Of a stretch of DNA of 64,000 nucleotides, positions 56,497 to 64,000 are shown piece after piece. The first letter of the stretch is position 1. Every line of letters begins with the position of its first letter. This DNA is from Shewanella sp. KT0246 (GTDB lineage Bacteria; Pseudomonadota; Gammaproteobacteria; Enterobacterales; Shewanellaceae): assembly GCF_019654955.1 (NCBI RefSeq), contig NZ_BPEV01000012.1:57220-121219 (forward strand), read 5' to 3'. Made by a program: the position numbers and the translations under genes. The notes under the pieces are model-generated. The model was given only the letters and a program-made list of their open reading frames with translations. It searched no databases and was not told the DNA's origin.

Positions 56497-57333
56497 ATGA
56501 ACAAAGTAGCAATTGTCGGCTGCGGCTGGTTCGGTTTACCGCTGGCTCAGCAATTAGTGAAAGATGGGCTGTTAGTGGCAGGCACTAAAAGAACTCAACA
56601 AGGTTGTGATGAGTTAGTTCAACAAGGCATTACACCGTTTGAGCTGGATTTAAGCCAAGTTAATGAGCAAACGATAGAGCATGATACGACGAGATTAGCG
56701 CCTCTTTTTGATGCTGATGTTCTAATTGCCAATATTCCACCAGGGCTAAGGCGGGGGGAGAGCCATTATCTAACGCACATTCAGCGGCTGAAGCAGCTCA
56801 TTAATGGTCATGAGTACAAACGGGTGATTTTTATCAGTACCACAGGTGTTTATCCTCCAACGGATAAAGATATGTTTGAAACTGATGCCACGGCTTATGA
56901 TGATAAAAGTGCGGTTTTGCTTGAAGCTGAATCTCATTTTGCTGCGATGCAAAATAGCTGCATTATTCGCTTTTCAGGATTGATTGGGCCTAAGAGGCAC
57001 CCTGGGAAGTTCTTTGGGGGAAGGCAAGATATTGCTGGTGGTAATGTTGCAGTAAACCTTGTTCATCTTGATGATTGTATTGAAGCGATTCGCACTATTT
57101 TACAAGCGACTGAAAAAGGCACTGAAGTTGCGAGTATTTATAATTTAGCGGCGCCCAATCACCCCTCAAGAGCTGATTTTTATCAAGCTGCCGCAGTGCA
57201 TTTAGGCTTGGATGCGCCGCAGTTCAATCACCAAGTTTTGCCAAGTAAGACCATTATTGGCAATTTAATTTGCCAACAGCTAGGTTTCAACTATATTCAT
57301 CCCGATCCTGTTAAAATGCTTGATGCTTGTTAG
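56497..57333 (+). CDS. NAD(P)-dependent epimerase-like protein (YeeZ-like)
   Basis: A 278-residue Rossmann protein of the extended SDR type. The cofactor fingerprint is VAIVGCGWFGLPLAQQL (4-20). IFISTTGVYPP resembles the SDR Ser/Thr strand, and the usual YxxxK position looks altered, as in atypical SDRs. Similar proteins (YeeZ) have no proven substrate. It stands alone between the HD-GYP gene and ybcJ. Confidence 0.78.
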   Translation: MNKVAIVGCGWFGLPLAQQLVKDGLLVAGTKRTQQGCDELVQQGITPFELDLSQVNEQTIEHDTTRLAPLFDADVLIANIPPGLRRGESHYLTHIQRLKQLINGHEYKRVIFISTTGVYPPTDKDMFETDATAYDDKSAVLLEAESHFAAMQNSCIIRFSGLIGPKRHPGKFFGGRQDIAGGNVAVNLVHLDDCIEAIRTILQATEKGTEVASIYNLAAPNHPSRADFYQAAAVHLGLDAPQFNHQVLPSKTIIGNLICQQLGFNYIHPDPVKMLDAC

Positions 57334-57475
57334 TCCAGTTAATTAATTTTAAGTTGAATTGAGCTCAATCAATTGTTTCAACGATTGATTGCTTTACTGG
57401 CAGGGTTTAAGCATTGGTATTAATCCATGTTCAGGTATAATGCCGAGCATATTTATGATGAAAGGCCAATATTAA

Positions 57476-57709
57476 ATGAGCAGCGAAGTTGCAGAGTTCC
57501 CACTATTAAGTGGCGATGAGTTTGTAGAGTTATATAAAGTATTAAAAGTACAAGGTTTAGTAGATGGCGGCGGCGCAGCTAAGCACGTTATCTCTGAAGG
57601 TTTCGTTAAAGTGAATAACGAAGTTGATACTCGCAAGCGTAAAAAATGTGTTGTGGGTGATGTCATTGAATTTAATGGCGAGCTCATTAAAATTGTTGCC
57701 AGTGCATAA
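57476..57709 (+). CDS. ybcJ: S4-domain RNA-binding protein YbcJ
   Basis: A 77-residue protein made of one S4 domain: FVELYKVLKVQGLVDGGGAAKHVISEGFVKVNNEVDTRKRKK. It corresponds to E. coli YbcJ (70 aa), thought to bind structured RNA. AAAGG lies 10 nt before the ATG. rraB begins 10 nt after its stop, so the two RNA-related genes likely form an operon. Confidence 0.9.
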   Translation: MSSEVAEFPLLSGDEFVELYKVLKVQGLVDGGGAAKHVISEGFVKVNNEVDTRKRKKCVVGDVIEFNGELIKIVASA

Positions 57710-57719
57710 GGACAGAACA

Positions 57720-58115
57720 ATGCAATTTCCTGATGATGATAATGGTAAAATGTTAGCGGCTATGGCTGAATCTGGTATCGATTTATCGGTAGCATTGGAT
57801 GTCGATTTCTTTTTAATTTTTGATGATCAGCGTGATGCTGAGTCAGCGCTTGAAGCATTAGCACAAACTGATCTTAATGGTGAGTTAGAGCTTAACTTCA
57901 GCGAAGAAATCGAAAAGTGGGAACTGATTGTTTGTTTAAACATGGTACCTAGCTATGACGATTTAGTCGCAAAAGAGATTGAGCTGAATACCTTTGCTCA
58001 AGAATTTGACGGCATGACTGACGGGTGGGGCGTAATGCAACATCAAGAAGGCGATGATGAGTTTGCTGACGAAGATGATCATCAATGTGATGATAATTGT
58101 TCACACACGCATTAA
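57720..58115 (+). CDS. rraB: Ribonuclease E inhibitor RraB
   Basis: RraB (131 aa) binds RNase E and restrains mRNA decay. The opening FPDDDNGKMLAAMAESGIDLS and the motif VDFFLIFDDQRDAE are typical, as is the acidic C-terminal tail (GDDEFADEDDHQCDDNCSH). AAGGA is 7 nt before the ATG at 57720. It lies downstream of ybcJ. A terminator follows at 58326. Confidence 0.93.
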   Translation: MQFPDDDNGKMLAAMAESGIDLSVALDVDFFLIFDDQRDAESALEALAQTDLNGELELNFSEEIEKWELIVCLNMVPSYDDLVAKEIELNTFAQEFDGMTDGWGVMQHQEGDDEFADEDDHQCDDNCSHTH

Positions 58116-58325
58116 TTTGCGTTGCACTCTTAATATGCGAATAGTTGATATTTGAGAGTGAGTCGGTGAAAACTTGCTCTGTGAAAAACTCTTGCGAAAA
58201 GCTCTTCAGTACATGACGGTTTGAATATCATTCTAGCCAATATGTTCACCAGTTAAATGATGAATATGTAGTGCCTGAATTGATTCATCAGTTAACGAAA
58301 TAATTACTGTTAAGTTTATGAAAAC

Positions 58326-58353
58326 AAAAACCACCTTTATGGTGGTTTTTTTG
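58326..58353 (+). terminator. Terminator after rraB
   Basis: AAAACCACC and GGTGGTTTT flank a short loop, followed by TTT. The rest of the 320-nt interval 58116-58436 shows no gene. Confidence 0.85.
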
Positions 58354-58436
58354 TGTCTTTTTGGCACCTTTCTATTATAGGATGGAGCCATATGCAGAAA
58401 TAGATAACAATAATTATTAATGGAGTCGCATTCTCA

Positions 58437-60422
58437 ATGGCAAGACATATTAGTTTTGGTACACCAGTTAACGACGCCGAGCGTTGGGCATTTTCTCTTT
58501 TATCCGAAGAACTTCCAGAAGATTATTTACTCCTTACCAATGTCGAAATCCCTACTCATACCGGCCAAGCTATGGAAGTCGATGCACTAGTTGTTGGTGA
58601 ATTTGGTGTCTATGTTGTCGATGTAAAAGGTTATATTGGCCGTTTAAATGCAGGGCTTCATGCGTGGTCATTAGATGGCCGTCATGTGGATAATAGTTTG
58701 TCAAAAGCTAACTATGTTGCCCGAGTGTTGGCGGGTAAATTAAAAAACAAAATCCCAGTGGGAGTGTATGCGCCTTGGTGTCAAGGAATGGTATTTGTCA
58801 CTGGCCGTAAAGGCGAAGAAATTCTTGTTGAAAAAGATACCGGCAAACTCAGTATTTACACTCCAGCAAAAATCATTGCAGCGCTGACCAAAGAGTGGGG
58901 CTTAACGGCGCCGCACATTCACCCAGTTACAGAAACACAAAAAGAAATGGTGTTAGACACCATAGGTCAAGTGGCTCTAGTTGAGCAGCGCAATAATAAG
59001 ATTCAAGATTTTATTAAGCTTAAATGTCTGTTTTTACAACAAGGATTAGAAGTTTGGCAATCAGAGTATAACCCTGGTGGTTGGACTGCCCCTTGGTTAC
59101 TTAAAATTTTAGTGATCAGTCAGTTTGAGGATGCTATAGAAGCTAACTCTCACGAACAGAAGTTACGTGATGAATTCAAACGAATTCAATCTCTGTCTGG
59201 GTGCAGCTGTGTGCCATTTTGCGCCCCCCTAATTCAAGACGGTGAGCAAGTCGTTCTACCCATCAGAATGCCCCGCGGCGTGCCATTGAATATTTTCGAT
59301 GTAGAAAAACAAACAACTTACCAATTATTAGAGATTCTGCGTCGTAGTGTCACTGGACTGCAACAAATTCATCGCCGTGGCTACACCATTGGTGGCTGGG
59401 CTGATAACTGTATCTTTATTTCTGAAGATGCAGACGTTGAATTTATCGATATTAAAGACTCCTTGAACACCAGTGAGGATATTCAAGCTTACGCCAAAGC
59501 ATTTTTGGATTTAGCTGAAAAGACATTGCAGCCACGTATTTACCAATGGTATCGCGCGGCAGCTAATGGCAGTACCATTGACTTAGATGCAATTCGCTGT
59601 GACTTATCGGCTCTTATCGACTTAGGTGTTTGTGATACTTTGCCGCAGAAAATCGAAGTGGAAAAAGGCGCCATCGTTGATCATCATTATCGTCTAGATC
59701 AATTTATCTCGGCGACTTCTCGTAGTCAGCTTTGGCGTGCAATGCATTTACAGGGTAATTACCCGTGCTGTGTTAGCGTTTATCAAGATGTTGATAGCCA
59801 ATGGAATACTTTAAGCAATATGTACCGTAGTCTAGCCAAAATCTATCATCCACATGTTGAACGGGTACTCGCTTTTGGTCAGTTGCCTCAGTCAGATGAT
59901 TTATTTATTGCCAGAGACTGGGTACAAGGTGTGGGACTTGATGAAGTGCCAACCATTGAAGTTGGTCAGCCTCGCTTGTGGTTTGTGCAAATTCTAACAG
60001 CTTTACAGTACCTTCACAGTTTAGATATTCACCACGGAGCTATTTGTCCGAAGAACATTATCTGTCGAGATGGAAAAGCGACGTTAGTCAATTTCGGTAT
60101 TGGGTCAGATATTGCCGCCAGCCATTATGCCGCACAATATGCTGATCCAACTTTATGGTCTGTTGAAGGTGATGCTGAAAAAGATTTATATGGCCTTGTT
60201 GCAAGTTTTATCGACGCTATGGCGCCTGAATCAATTAAGCAAGGCTCAGGTGCAGATGCAATGCTACGCGCATTGCAACAATATGATAAACAATGGTTGG
60301 GTGAAGAGTTTTATGAAGCCTGTCATAAAATCTTAAAGTTTGAGTTTAGAATTGTGCCAAACATCAGCTATGCCAAACAATTAGGCTTAGATGAGAAGGA
60401 ACTTGAAAATTCAGGCCTGTAA
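58437..60422 (+). CDS. NERD nuclease-like domain fused to two pseudokinase domains
   Basis: A 661-residue cytoplasmic protein. Residues 10-150 form a NERD domain with the PD-(D/E)XK-type residues Glu47, Asp49, Asp62 and Lys64 (VDVKGY), so nuclease chemistry looks possible. Residues about 195-375 and 415-640 each resemble a protein kinase fold but lack key residues. In the first, the catalytic HRD reads TIGGWADN and DFG reads DIK. In the second, HRD reads HHG (532-534), DFG reads NFG (552-554), and the usual VAIK lysine is not seen. NERD-kinase fusions are known, for example in BREX PglW, but no BREX partner genes lie here. The role is unknown; sensing or scaffolding is an inference. Confidence 0.85.
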   Translation: MARHISFGTPVNDAERWAFSLLSEELPEDYLLLTNVEIPTHTGQAMEVDALVVGEFGVYVVDVKGYIGRLNAGLHAWSLDGRHVDNSLSKANYVARVLAGKLKNKIPVGVYAPWCQGMVFVTGRKGEEILVEKDTGKLSIYTPAKIIAALTKEWGLTAPHIHPVTETQKEMVLDTIGQVALVEQRNNKIQDFIKLKCLFLQQGLEVWQSEYNPGGWTAPWLLKILVISQFEDAIEANSHEQKLRDEFKRIQSLSGCSCVPFCAPLIQDGEQVVLPIRMPRGVPLNIFDVEKQTTYQLLEILRRSVTGLQQIHRRGYTIGGWADNCIFISEDADVEFIDIKDSLNTSEDIQAYAKAFLDLAEKTLQPRIYQWYRAAANGSTIDLDAIRCDLSALIDLGVCDTLPQKIEVEKGAIVDHHYRLDQFISATSRSQLWRAMHLQGNYPCCVSVYQDVDSQWNTLSNMYRSLAKIYHPHVERVLAFGQLPQSDDLFIARDWVQGVGLDEVPTIEVGQPRLWFVQILTALQYLHSLDIHHGAICPKNIICRDGKATLVNFGIGSDIAASHYAAQYADPTLWSVEGDAEKDLYGLVASFIDAMAPESIKQGSGADAMLRALQQYDKQWLGEEFYEACHKILKFEFRIVPNISYAKQLGLDEKELENSGL

Positions 60423-60534
60423 GTGAAGCACTTGCAGGCTTTAAAGAGTGTATGGAGCAGAAAAACAACCTTGAAAGATTAACAGACCATAGTAATCCAT
60501 TAGGATTAATAACAATGTTCAATTGAGGAAAACG

Positions 60535-60999
60535 ATGATTTTTAATCGTATAACTTTGACCGACTATAACGATATCTTGCCTTTATTTGCGCAATATATG
60601 TCGTTTTATGGTGTGGACTCTGCTGAGAGCGAACATGCATGTTATTTATCAGAGCGCTTAAAAAATAAAGATGCGTATATTTTTGCTGCTTATAATGATA
60701 AAAATCAAGCTGTCGGATTTGTGCTAAATTATCAAACTTTTTCTACCGTTGAGTTAGGTAAGGTGGTGGTTTTAAATGATCTATTTGTTGATGCCAGCTC
60801 AAGGAACCAAGGCATCGCCAATAAATTAATCCAATGCTCTATTGAATTTGCGCGAGGGATTGAAGCAGTACGTGTTGACTTAGGTACCGCCAAAGTGAAC
60901 TTTCCAGCCCAATCAGTGTATGAAAAAATTGGCTTTGTGAAAGACACACGCTTCTTTTCCTATAGCTTATCAGTGAAAGGGCACCCTCCAGTAGGTTAG
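60535..60999 (+). CDS. GNAT acetyltransferase
   Basis: A 154-residue acetyltransferase with the acetyl-CoA-binding motif VDASSRNQGIANKLIQCSIEFAR, and later NFPAQSVYEKIGFVKDTRFFSY near the end. The substrate is unknown. GAGGA lies 5 nt before the ATG at 60535; an upstream in-frame TTG at 60523 is less likely. It follows the NERD gene after 112 nt. Confidence 0.85.
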   Translation: MIFNRITLTDYNDILPLFAQYMSFYGVDSAESEHACYLSERLKNKDAYIFAAYNDKNQAVGFVLNYQTFSTVELGKVVVLNDLFVDASSRNQGIANKLIQCSIEFARGIEAVRVDLGTAKVNFPAQSVYEKIGFVKDTRFFSYSLSVKGHPPVG

Positions 61000-61066
61000 C
61001 TTTTTGCTGGTTGTTATATAAACTTACACGGCTAATACAAAAATAATAATGATAACTAGGATAGAT

Positions 61067-61981
61067 ATGCAAACTAACGAGTCTTATGGCATAGGTGTAA
61101 CAGGTCAAAAATGGTCGGACGAACATAAAAAGCAATGGTTGTCGCAGCAACAGATAAAGCGCAGTTATCAGCAAGAAGTCGTCAGTAAAATTGATGCTTT
61201 ACGAGCGCGTTTTACCGTGTCTCAATATGGTGCTCTTTCTTATGAGCAAGCTAAGTATCCATTACTCATGATTCAATCAGCATGGGACCCTGACAAGCCG
61301 TTTATTTTGGTGACTGGGGGAGTGCATGGTTATGAAACTAGCGGTGTGCAAGGCGCGATTCGTTTCGCTGAAACGAAAGCTGAGGAGTATGCTAAGCACT
61401 TTAATATTATCGTTGCCCCATGTGTGAGTCCTTGGGGGTATGAAACCATAAATCGTTGGAATCCAAATGCTGTCGATCCAAACCGTTCATTTTATGCCAA
61501 TAGTCCTGCAGAAGAGTCCGCAGCTTTGCTTAATATGATGGCAGAGATTGGGGTTGATATTTTAGCTCATATTGATTTACATGAAACCACAGATACTGAT
61601 AATTCAGAGTTTAGACCTGCACTGGCAGCTAGAGACGGTATAGTAAATAACAATTGGAATATTCCAGATGGTTTTTACTTAGTTGGCGATACAGAAAATC
61701 CACAAGCTGAATTTCAACGAGCCATTATTGAAGGGGTTGAAAAGGTCACTCATATTGCGCCTGCTGATGCCGATGGGAAATTGATTGGTGTTGAATTAGC
61801 CCAGTTCGGCGTTATTAATTATCCATGCGGTAAACTTGGTCTTTGTGCAGGTTTAACTCAAGCGCAATATAAAACCACCACCGAAGTGTACCCAGACAGT
61901 CCATTATCTGACGATGAAAATTGTATTTTGGCGCAAGTTGCTGCTATTTGTAGCGGGCTTGATTACCTATTGGGTCTTTAA
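61067..61981 (+). CDS. M14-family metallocarboxypeptidase
   Basis: A 304-residue peptidase without signal peptide. The zinc ligands are His87 and Glu90 (GGVHGYETSG) and His172 (HIDLHETTD), as in M14 carboxypeptidases and succinylglutamate-desuccinylase-like enzymes. It would release C-terminal residues or a similar amide-linked group in the cytoplasm. ATG at 61067 has AGGA 5 nt upstream; ATG at 61049 is an alternative. A terminator follows at 62116. Confidence 0.85.
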   Translation: MQTNESYGIGVTGQKWSDEHKKQWLSQQQIKRSYQQEVVSKIDALRARFTVSQYGALSYEQAKYPLLMIQSAWDPDKPFILVTGGVHGYETSGVQGAIRFAETKAEEYAKHFNIIVAPCVSPWGYETINRWNPNAVDPNRSFYANSPAEESAALLNMMAEIGVDILAHIDLHETTDTDNSEFRPALAARDGIVNNNWNIPDGFYLVGDTENPQAEFQRAIIEGVEKVTHIAPADADGKLIGVELAQFGVINYPCGKLGLCAGLTQAQYKTTTEVYPDSPLSDDENCILAQVAAICSGLDYLLGL

Positions 61982-62115
61982 CATGAGTTGTGCACCGTAA
62001 TAAAATGCCGCTTAACATGTTGAAATAGCATTCGCTAATTGAAATTAATGAAATTCAGGGCTTAACTGACTAGAACATTGGCTTTTTGTAGTGTCAGTCG
62101 TTTAATTATTGAATT

Positions 62116-62145
62116 AAAAACCTACTTTAGCGGTAGGTTTTTTTG
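62116..62145 (+). terminator. Terminator between the M14 gene and the symporter
   Basis: AAAAACCTAC pairs with GTAGGTTTTT, and more T residues follow. Confidence 0.88.
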
Positions 62146-62477
62146 TGCCTTTGATTTAGATCTTGCTCACGTTCTGGCTAATAAAGTCGCTTTGAGCTAG
62201 TCGGGCTGCTGGTTTGTTAGATGTGGATCACAGTTTTTAAATGGGGTTAAACATTCAGTTCGAGTTGAACAAATCGCTAAATGCCTTGTTTTGGAACTTA
62301 ATTACCACAACATAAGTATGGTTACTGTTCGTTTTGGTCGCATAATACCACTTAAGTGAGGCGTTGCTCACATTTAGCTTGATTTCAAAAGTAATAAATT
62401 AACCGAAAAACAGTGCTTTATCTTAGTCCCTTGTGTGCTTTACATTGTTCTCAATAAAAATAAGGGAGGGCGCTTTA
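62146..62477. other. Promoter interval of the DASS symporter gene
   Basis: No gene was found. A partial CRP-like half-site GATCACA lies near 62226-62232 and a perfect CACTTAAGTG palindrome at 62349-62358. The ribosome site GGGAGGG is near 62464-62470. Confidence 0.5.
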
Positions 62478-63857
62478 ATGGAAAACACACCAAACAAGTC
62501 ATCAACGGCAGTATCGAATAAAAAAGACTTTATTATTTTGTTTAGTAATATTGCGCTATTCGCTTTGCTGTACAATTTTTTACCTTTTGAGCCTGGCATA
62601 AATACTGGCTTATCACTGTTAATATTTGCTGCGATTTTATGGTTAACTGAAGCTATTCATATCAGTATCACAGCAATTTTGATTCCAATTATTGCTGTCT
62701 TTTTAGATGTGTTTGATACGCAAACAGCCATGAGCAACTTTGCTAACCCAATCATCTATTTATTCTTTGGTGGTTTTGTTTTAGCGGCAGCGCTAAATCA
62801 TCAGGGTATTGATCGCTTAATTGCACAAAAAGTCCTGTTACTTTCCAAAGGTAAGCTCAGTATTGCTTGTTTGCTGTTATTTTTGGTGACAGCTGTACTG
62901 TCTATGTGGATCAGTAATACTGCTACGGCGGCAATGATGTTGCCATTGGCGTTAGGTATATTGCATCAACTTGATTTTAAACATCATAAAACCACTTACT
63001 TATTTGTGCTTCTAGGTATTGCTTATTCAGCTAATATTGGTGGTATTGGTACTTTAGTCGGAAGCCCACCAAATGCGATTGCAGCAGCTCAAGTCGGGCT
63101 AACCTTTAGTGATTGGCTTGCATTTGGCTTACCTACTGTTGCCTTAATGCTACCTGCTATGTTGATAGCGTTATACATTTTTCTAAAGCCCGACCTATCG
63201 GCTACTTGTGAAATCAAGTCAGAGACAGAGTCTTTGTCTACAAGTGGTAAGCTGACTTTAGTCATCTTTTTAGCGACGGTTTGTTGTTGGATTTTCAGTA
63301 AACCGCTTTCTCAAGCGTTAGGTGGAATTAGTAAGTTCGATACCATTGTCGCATTAGGCGCCGTTGTGGTGCTTGCCGGTCTTAAGTTAGTTGATTGGAA
63401 AAAGATTGAATCGACTACCGATTGGGGGGTATTAATCTTATTTGGTGGTGGCTTAACATTAAGTGCAGTGCTTAAAGCGACTGGTACCAGTGTATTCTTA
63501 GCTCATTTCGTGACTGATATTTTTGGTAATGCGCATATGGCATTGTTTGTGATTGCTGTGATTGCTTTTGTAGTAATGCTGACTGAGTTTGCCAGCAACA
63601 CCGCCAGTGCAGCCTTATTAGTTCCAGTATTTGCTGCTATTGCGGAGCCATTAGGTTTATCACCAGTAATGATATCTGTGGTTATCGGTATCGCAGCATC
63701 GTGTGCATTTATGTTACCAGTGGCAACACCACCCAATGCGATAGTGTTTGGTTCAGGGTATATTAAGCAATCAGAAATGATGCGTGCGGGTATTATTATT
63801 AACTTCATCAGTATGTTTATTCTGTTCTTAATCACGAATTTTTTCTGGGGCTTTTAA
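62478..63857 (+). CDS. DASS-family sodium/anion symporter (SLC13-like)
   Basis: A 459-residue inner-membrane transporter with about 11-12 hydrophobic helices. The two Ser-Asn-Thr motifs characteristic of DASS proteins are present: WISNTATAAMMLP in the first half and EFASNTASAALLVP in the second, both followed by sites near NIGGIGTLVGSPPNA and PVATPPNAI. These bind sodium and a dicarboxylate (succinate, malate, citrate) or sulfate. GGGAGGG precedes the ATG at 62478 by about 8 nt. It has its own terminator. The exact substrate cannot be told. Confidence 0.92.
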   Translation: MENTPNKSSTAVSNKKDFIILFSNIALFALLYNFLPFEPGINTGLSLLIFAAILWLTEAIHISITAILIPIIAVFLDVFDTQTAMSNFANPIIYLFFGGFVLAAALNHQGIDRLIAQKVLLLSKGKLSIACLLLFLVTAVLSMWISNTATAAMMLPLALGILHQLDFKHHKTTYLFVLLGIAYSANIGGIGTLVGSPPNAIAAAQVGLTFSDWLAFGLPTVALMLPAMLIALYIFLKPDLSATCEIKSETESLSTSGKLTLVIFLATVCCWIFSKPLSQALGGISKFDTIVALGAVVVLAGLKLVDWKKIESTTDWGVLILFGGGLTLSAVLKATGTSVFLAHFVTDIFGNAHMALFVIAVIAFVVMLTEFASNTASAALLVPVFAAIAEPLGLSPVMISVVIGIAASCAFMLPVATPPNAIVFGSGYIKQSEMMRAGIIINFISMFILFLITNFFWGF

Positions 63858-63901
63858 CTTAAGTTATCTTGTTTAGATGCTTCAGTTGTATAGCAGACAT
63901 G

Positions 63902-63929
63902 AAAAAAGCAGCCTTGGCTGCTTTTTTTA
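63902..63929 (+). terminator. Terminator of the symporter gene
   Basis: AAAAAAGCAGCC and GGCTGCTTTTTT form a perfect stem with T-tracts. Confidence 0.92.
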
Positions 63930-64000
63930 TGTTTTGAGTTTAATTAAACAACAGAATTGTTAATGGTTTCTTGCAATTAGTTTTATAAAATACACAATCT

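Noticed and set aside
58437..60422. Part of a BREX (PglW) system
   Set aside because: The neighbours are rraB, a GNAT and a carboxypeptidase; no methyltransferase, PglZ, Lon-like or BrxC-like genes are present.

Overview
The window looks like chromosomal DNA of a marine gammaproteobacterium of the Shewanella type. The support is protein similarity recognised by eye (MetA, MmsA/MmsB, YbiT, CysK, ZipA, LigA, RraB), the gene order metA next to a valine/isoleucine degradation operon, an smc-zipA-ligA block, several cyclic-di-GMP proteins, a NIT-type chemoreceptor and large TonB/outer-membrane proteins. No rRNA, tRNA or CRISPR array was seen. Both ends lie in intergenic DNA.

Layout. 1-1700: three tandem met boxes, a YbaY-type lipoprotein and metA. 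1884-6489: a secreted M6 zinc protease and a membrane TPR-GGDEF diguanylate cyclase. 7042-15004: a seven-gene operon for branched-chain acyl-CoA breakdown (thiolase, MmsA, acyl-CoA dehydrogenase, enoyl-CoA hydratase, hydroxyisobutyryl-CoA hydrolase, MmsB, SDR) preceded by a TTTACG/CGTAAA palindrome and a CRP-like site. 15223-20945: a small membrane protein, the ABC-F factor YbiT behind a structured leader, a chemoreceptor, a methyltransferase and a small membrane protein. 21400-25695: four overlapping genes for envelope proteins (barrel, alpha/beta-hydrolase lipoprotein, DUF4056 lipoprotein, BamA/D15-type barrel).

25733-31280 is an accessory island: thioesterase, DsbA/FrnE-like oxidoreductase, EthD-like protein, SDR, AraC regulator, a decayed tyrosine recombinase, and a TetR regulator divergent from a peroxiredoxin-like membrane protein, then a truncated AhpD-like gene. 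It is bracketed by two 557-bp direct repeats (25176-25732 and 31281-31837, about 97.5% identical, no gaps), which are the 3' end of the BamA-type gene. This is the geometry left by single-crossover (Campbell) integration of a circle. After the right repeat come about 870 bp without a gene, holding two kinds of hairpin cluster.

32716-46396: small P-loop kinase, YfcC-type transporter, TonB receptor, methyltransferase, acetyltransferase, CysK, a ketosynthase III followed by a REC-REC-GGDEF regulator, and a CBM9/DUF5916 outer-membrane protein. 46619-57333: CysZ, SMC, ZipA, LigA, a DUF2919 membrane protein, an HD-GYP phosphodiesterase and a nucleoside-diphosphate-sugar-epimerase-like protein. 57476-63857: YbcJ, RraB, a NERD-nuclease/double-pseudokinase fusion, a GNAT, an M14 peptidase and a DASS sodium/carboxylate symporter.

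The most noteworthy items are the repeat-bracketed island with its dead recombinase, the NERD-double-pseudokinase protein, the attenuator-like leader of ybiT, the MetJ operator in front of a lipoprotein gene rather than directly at metA, and the two hairpin arrays at 31900-32460. All calls were made by reading the sequence; no database search was run.
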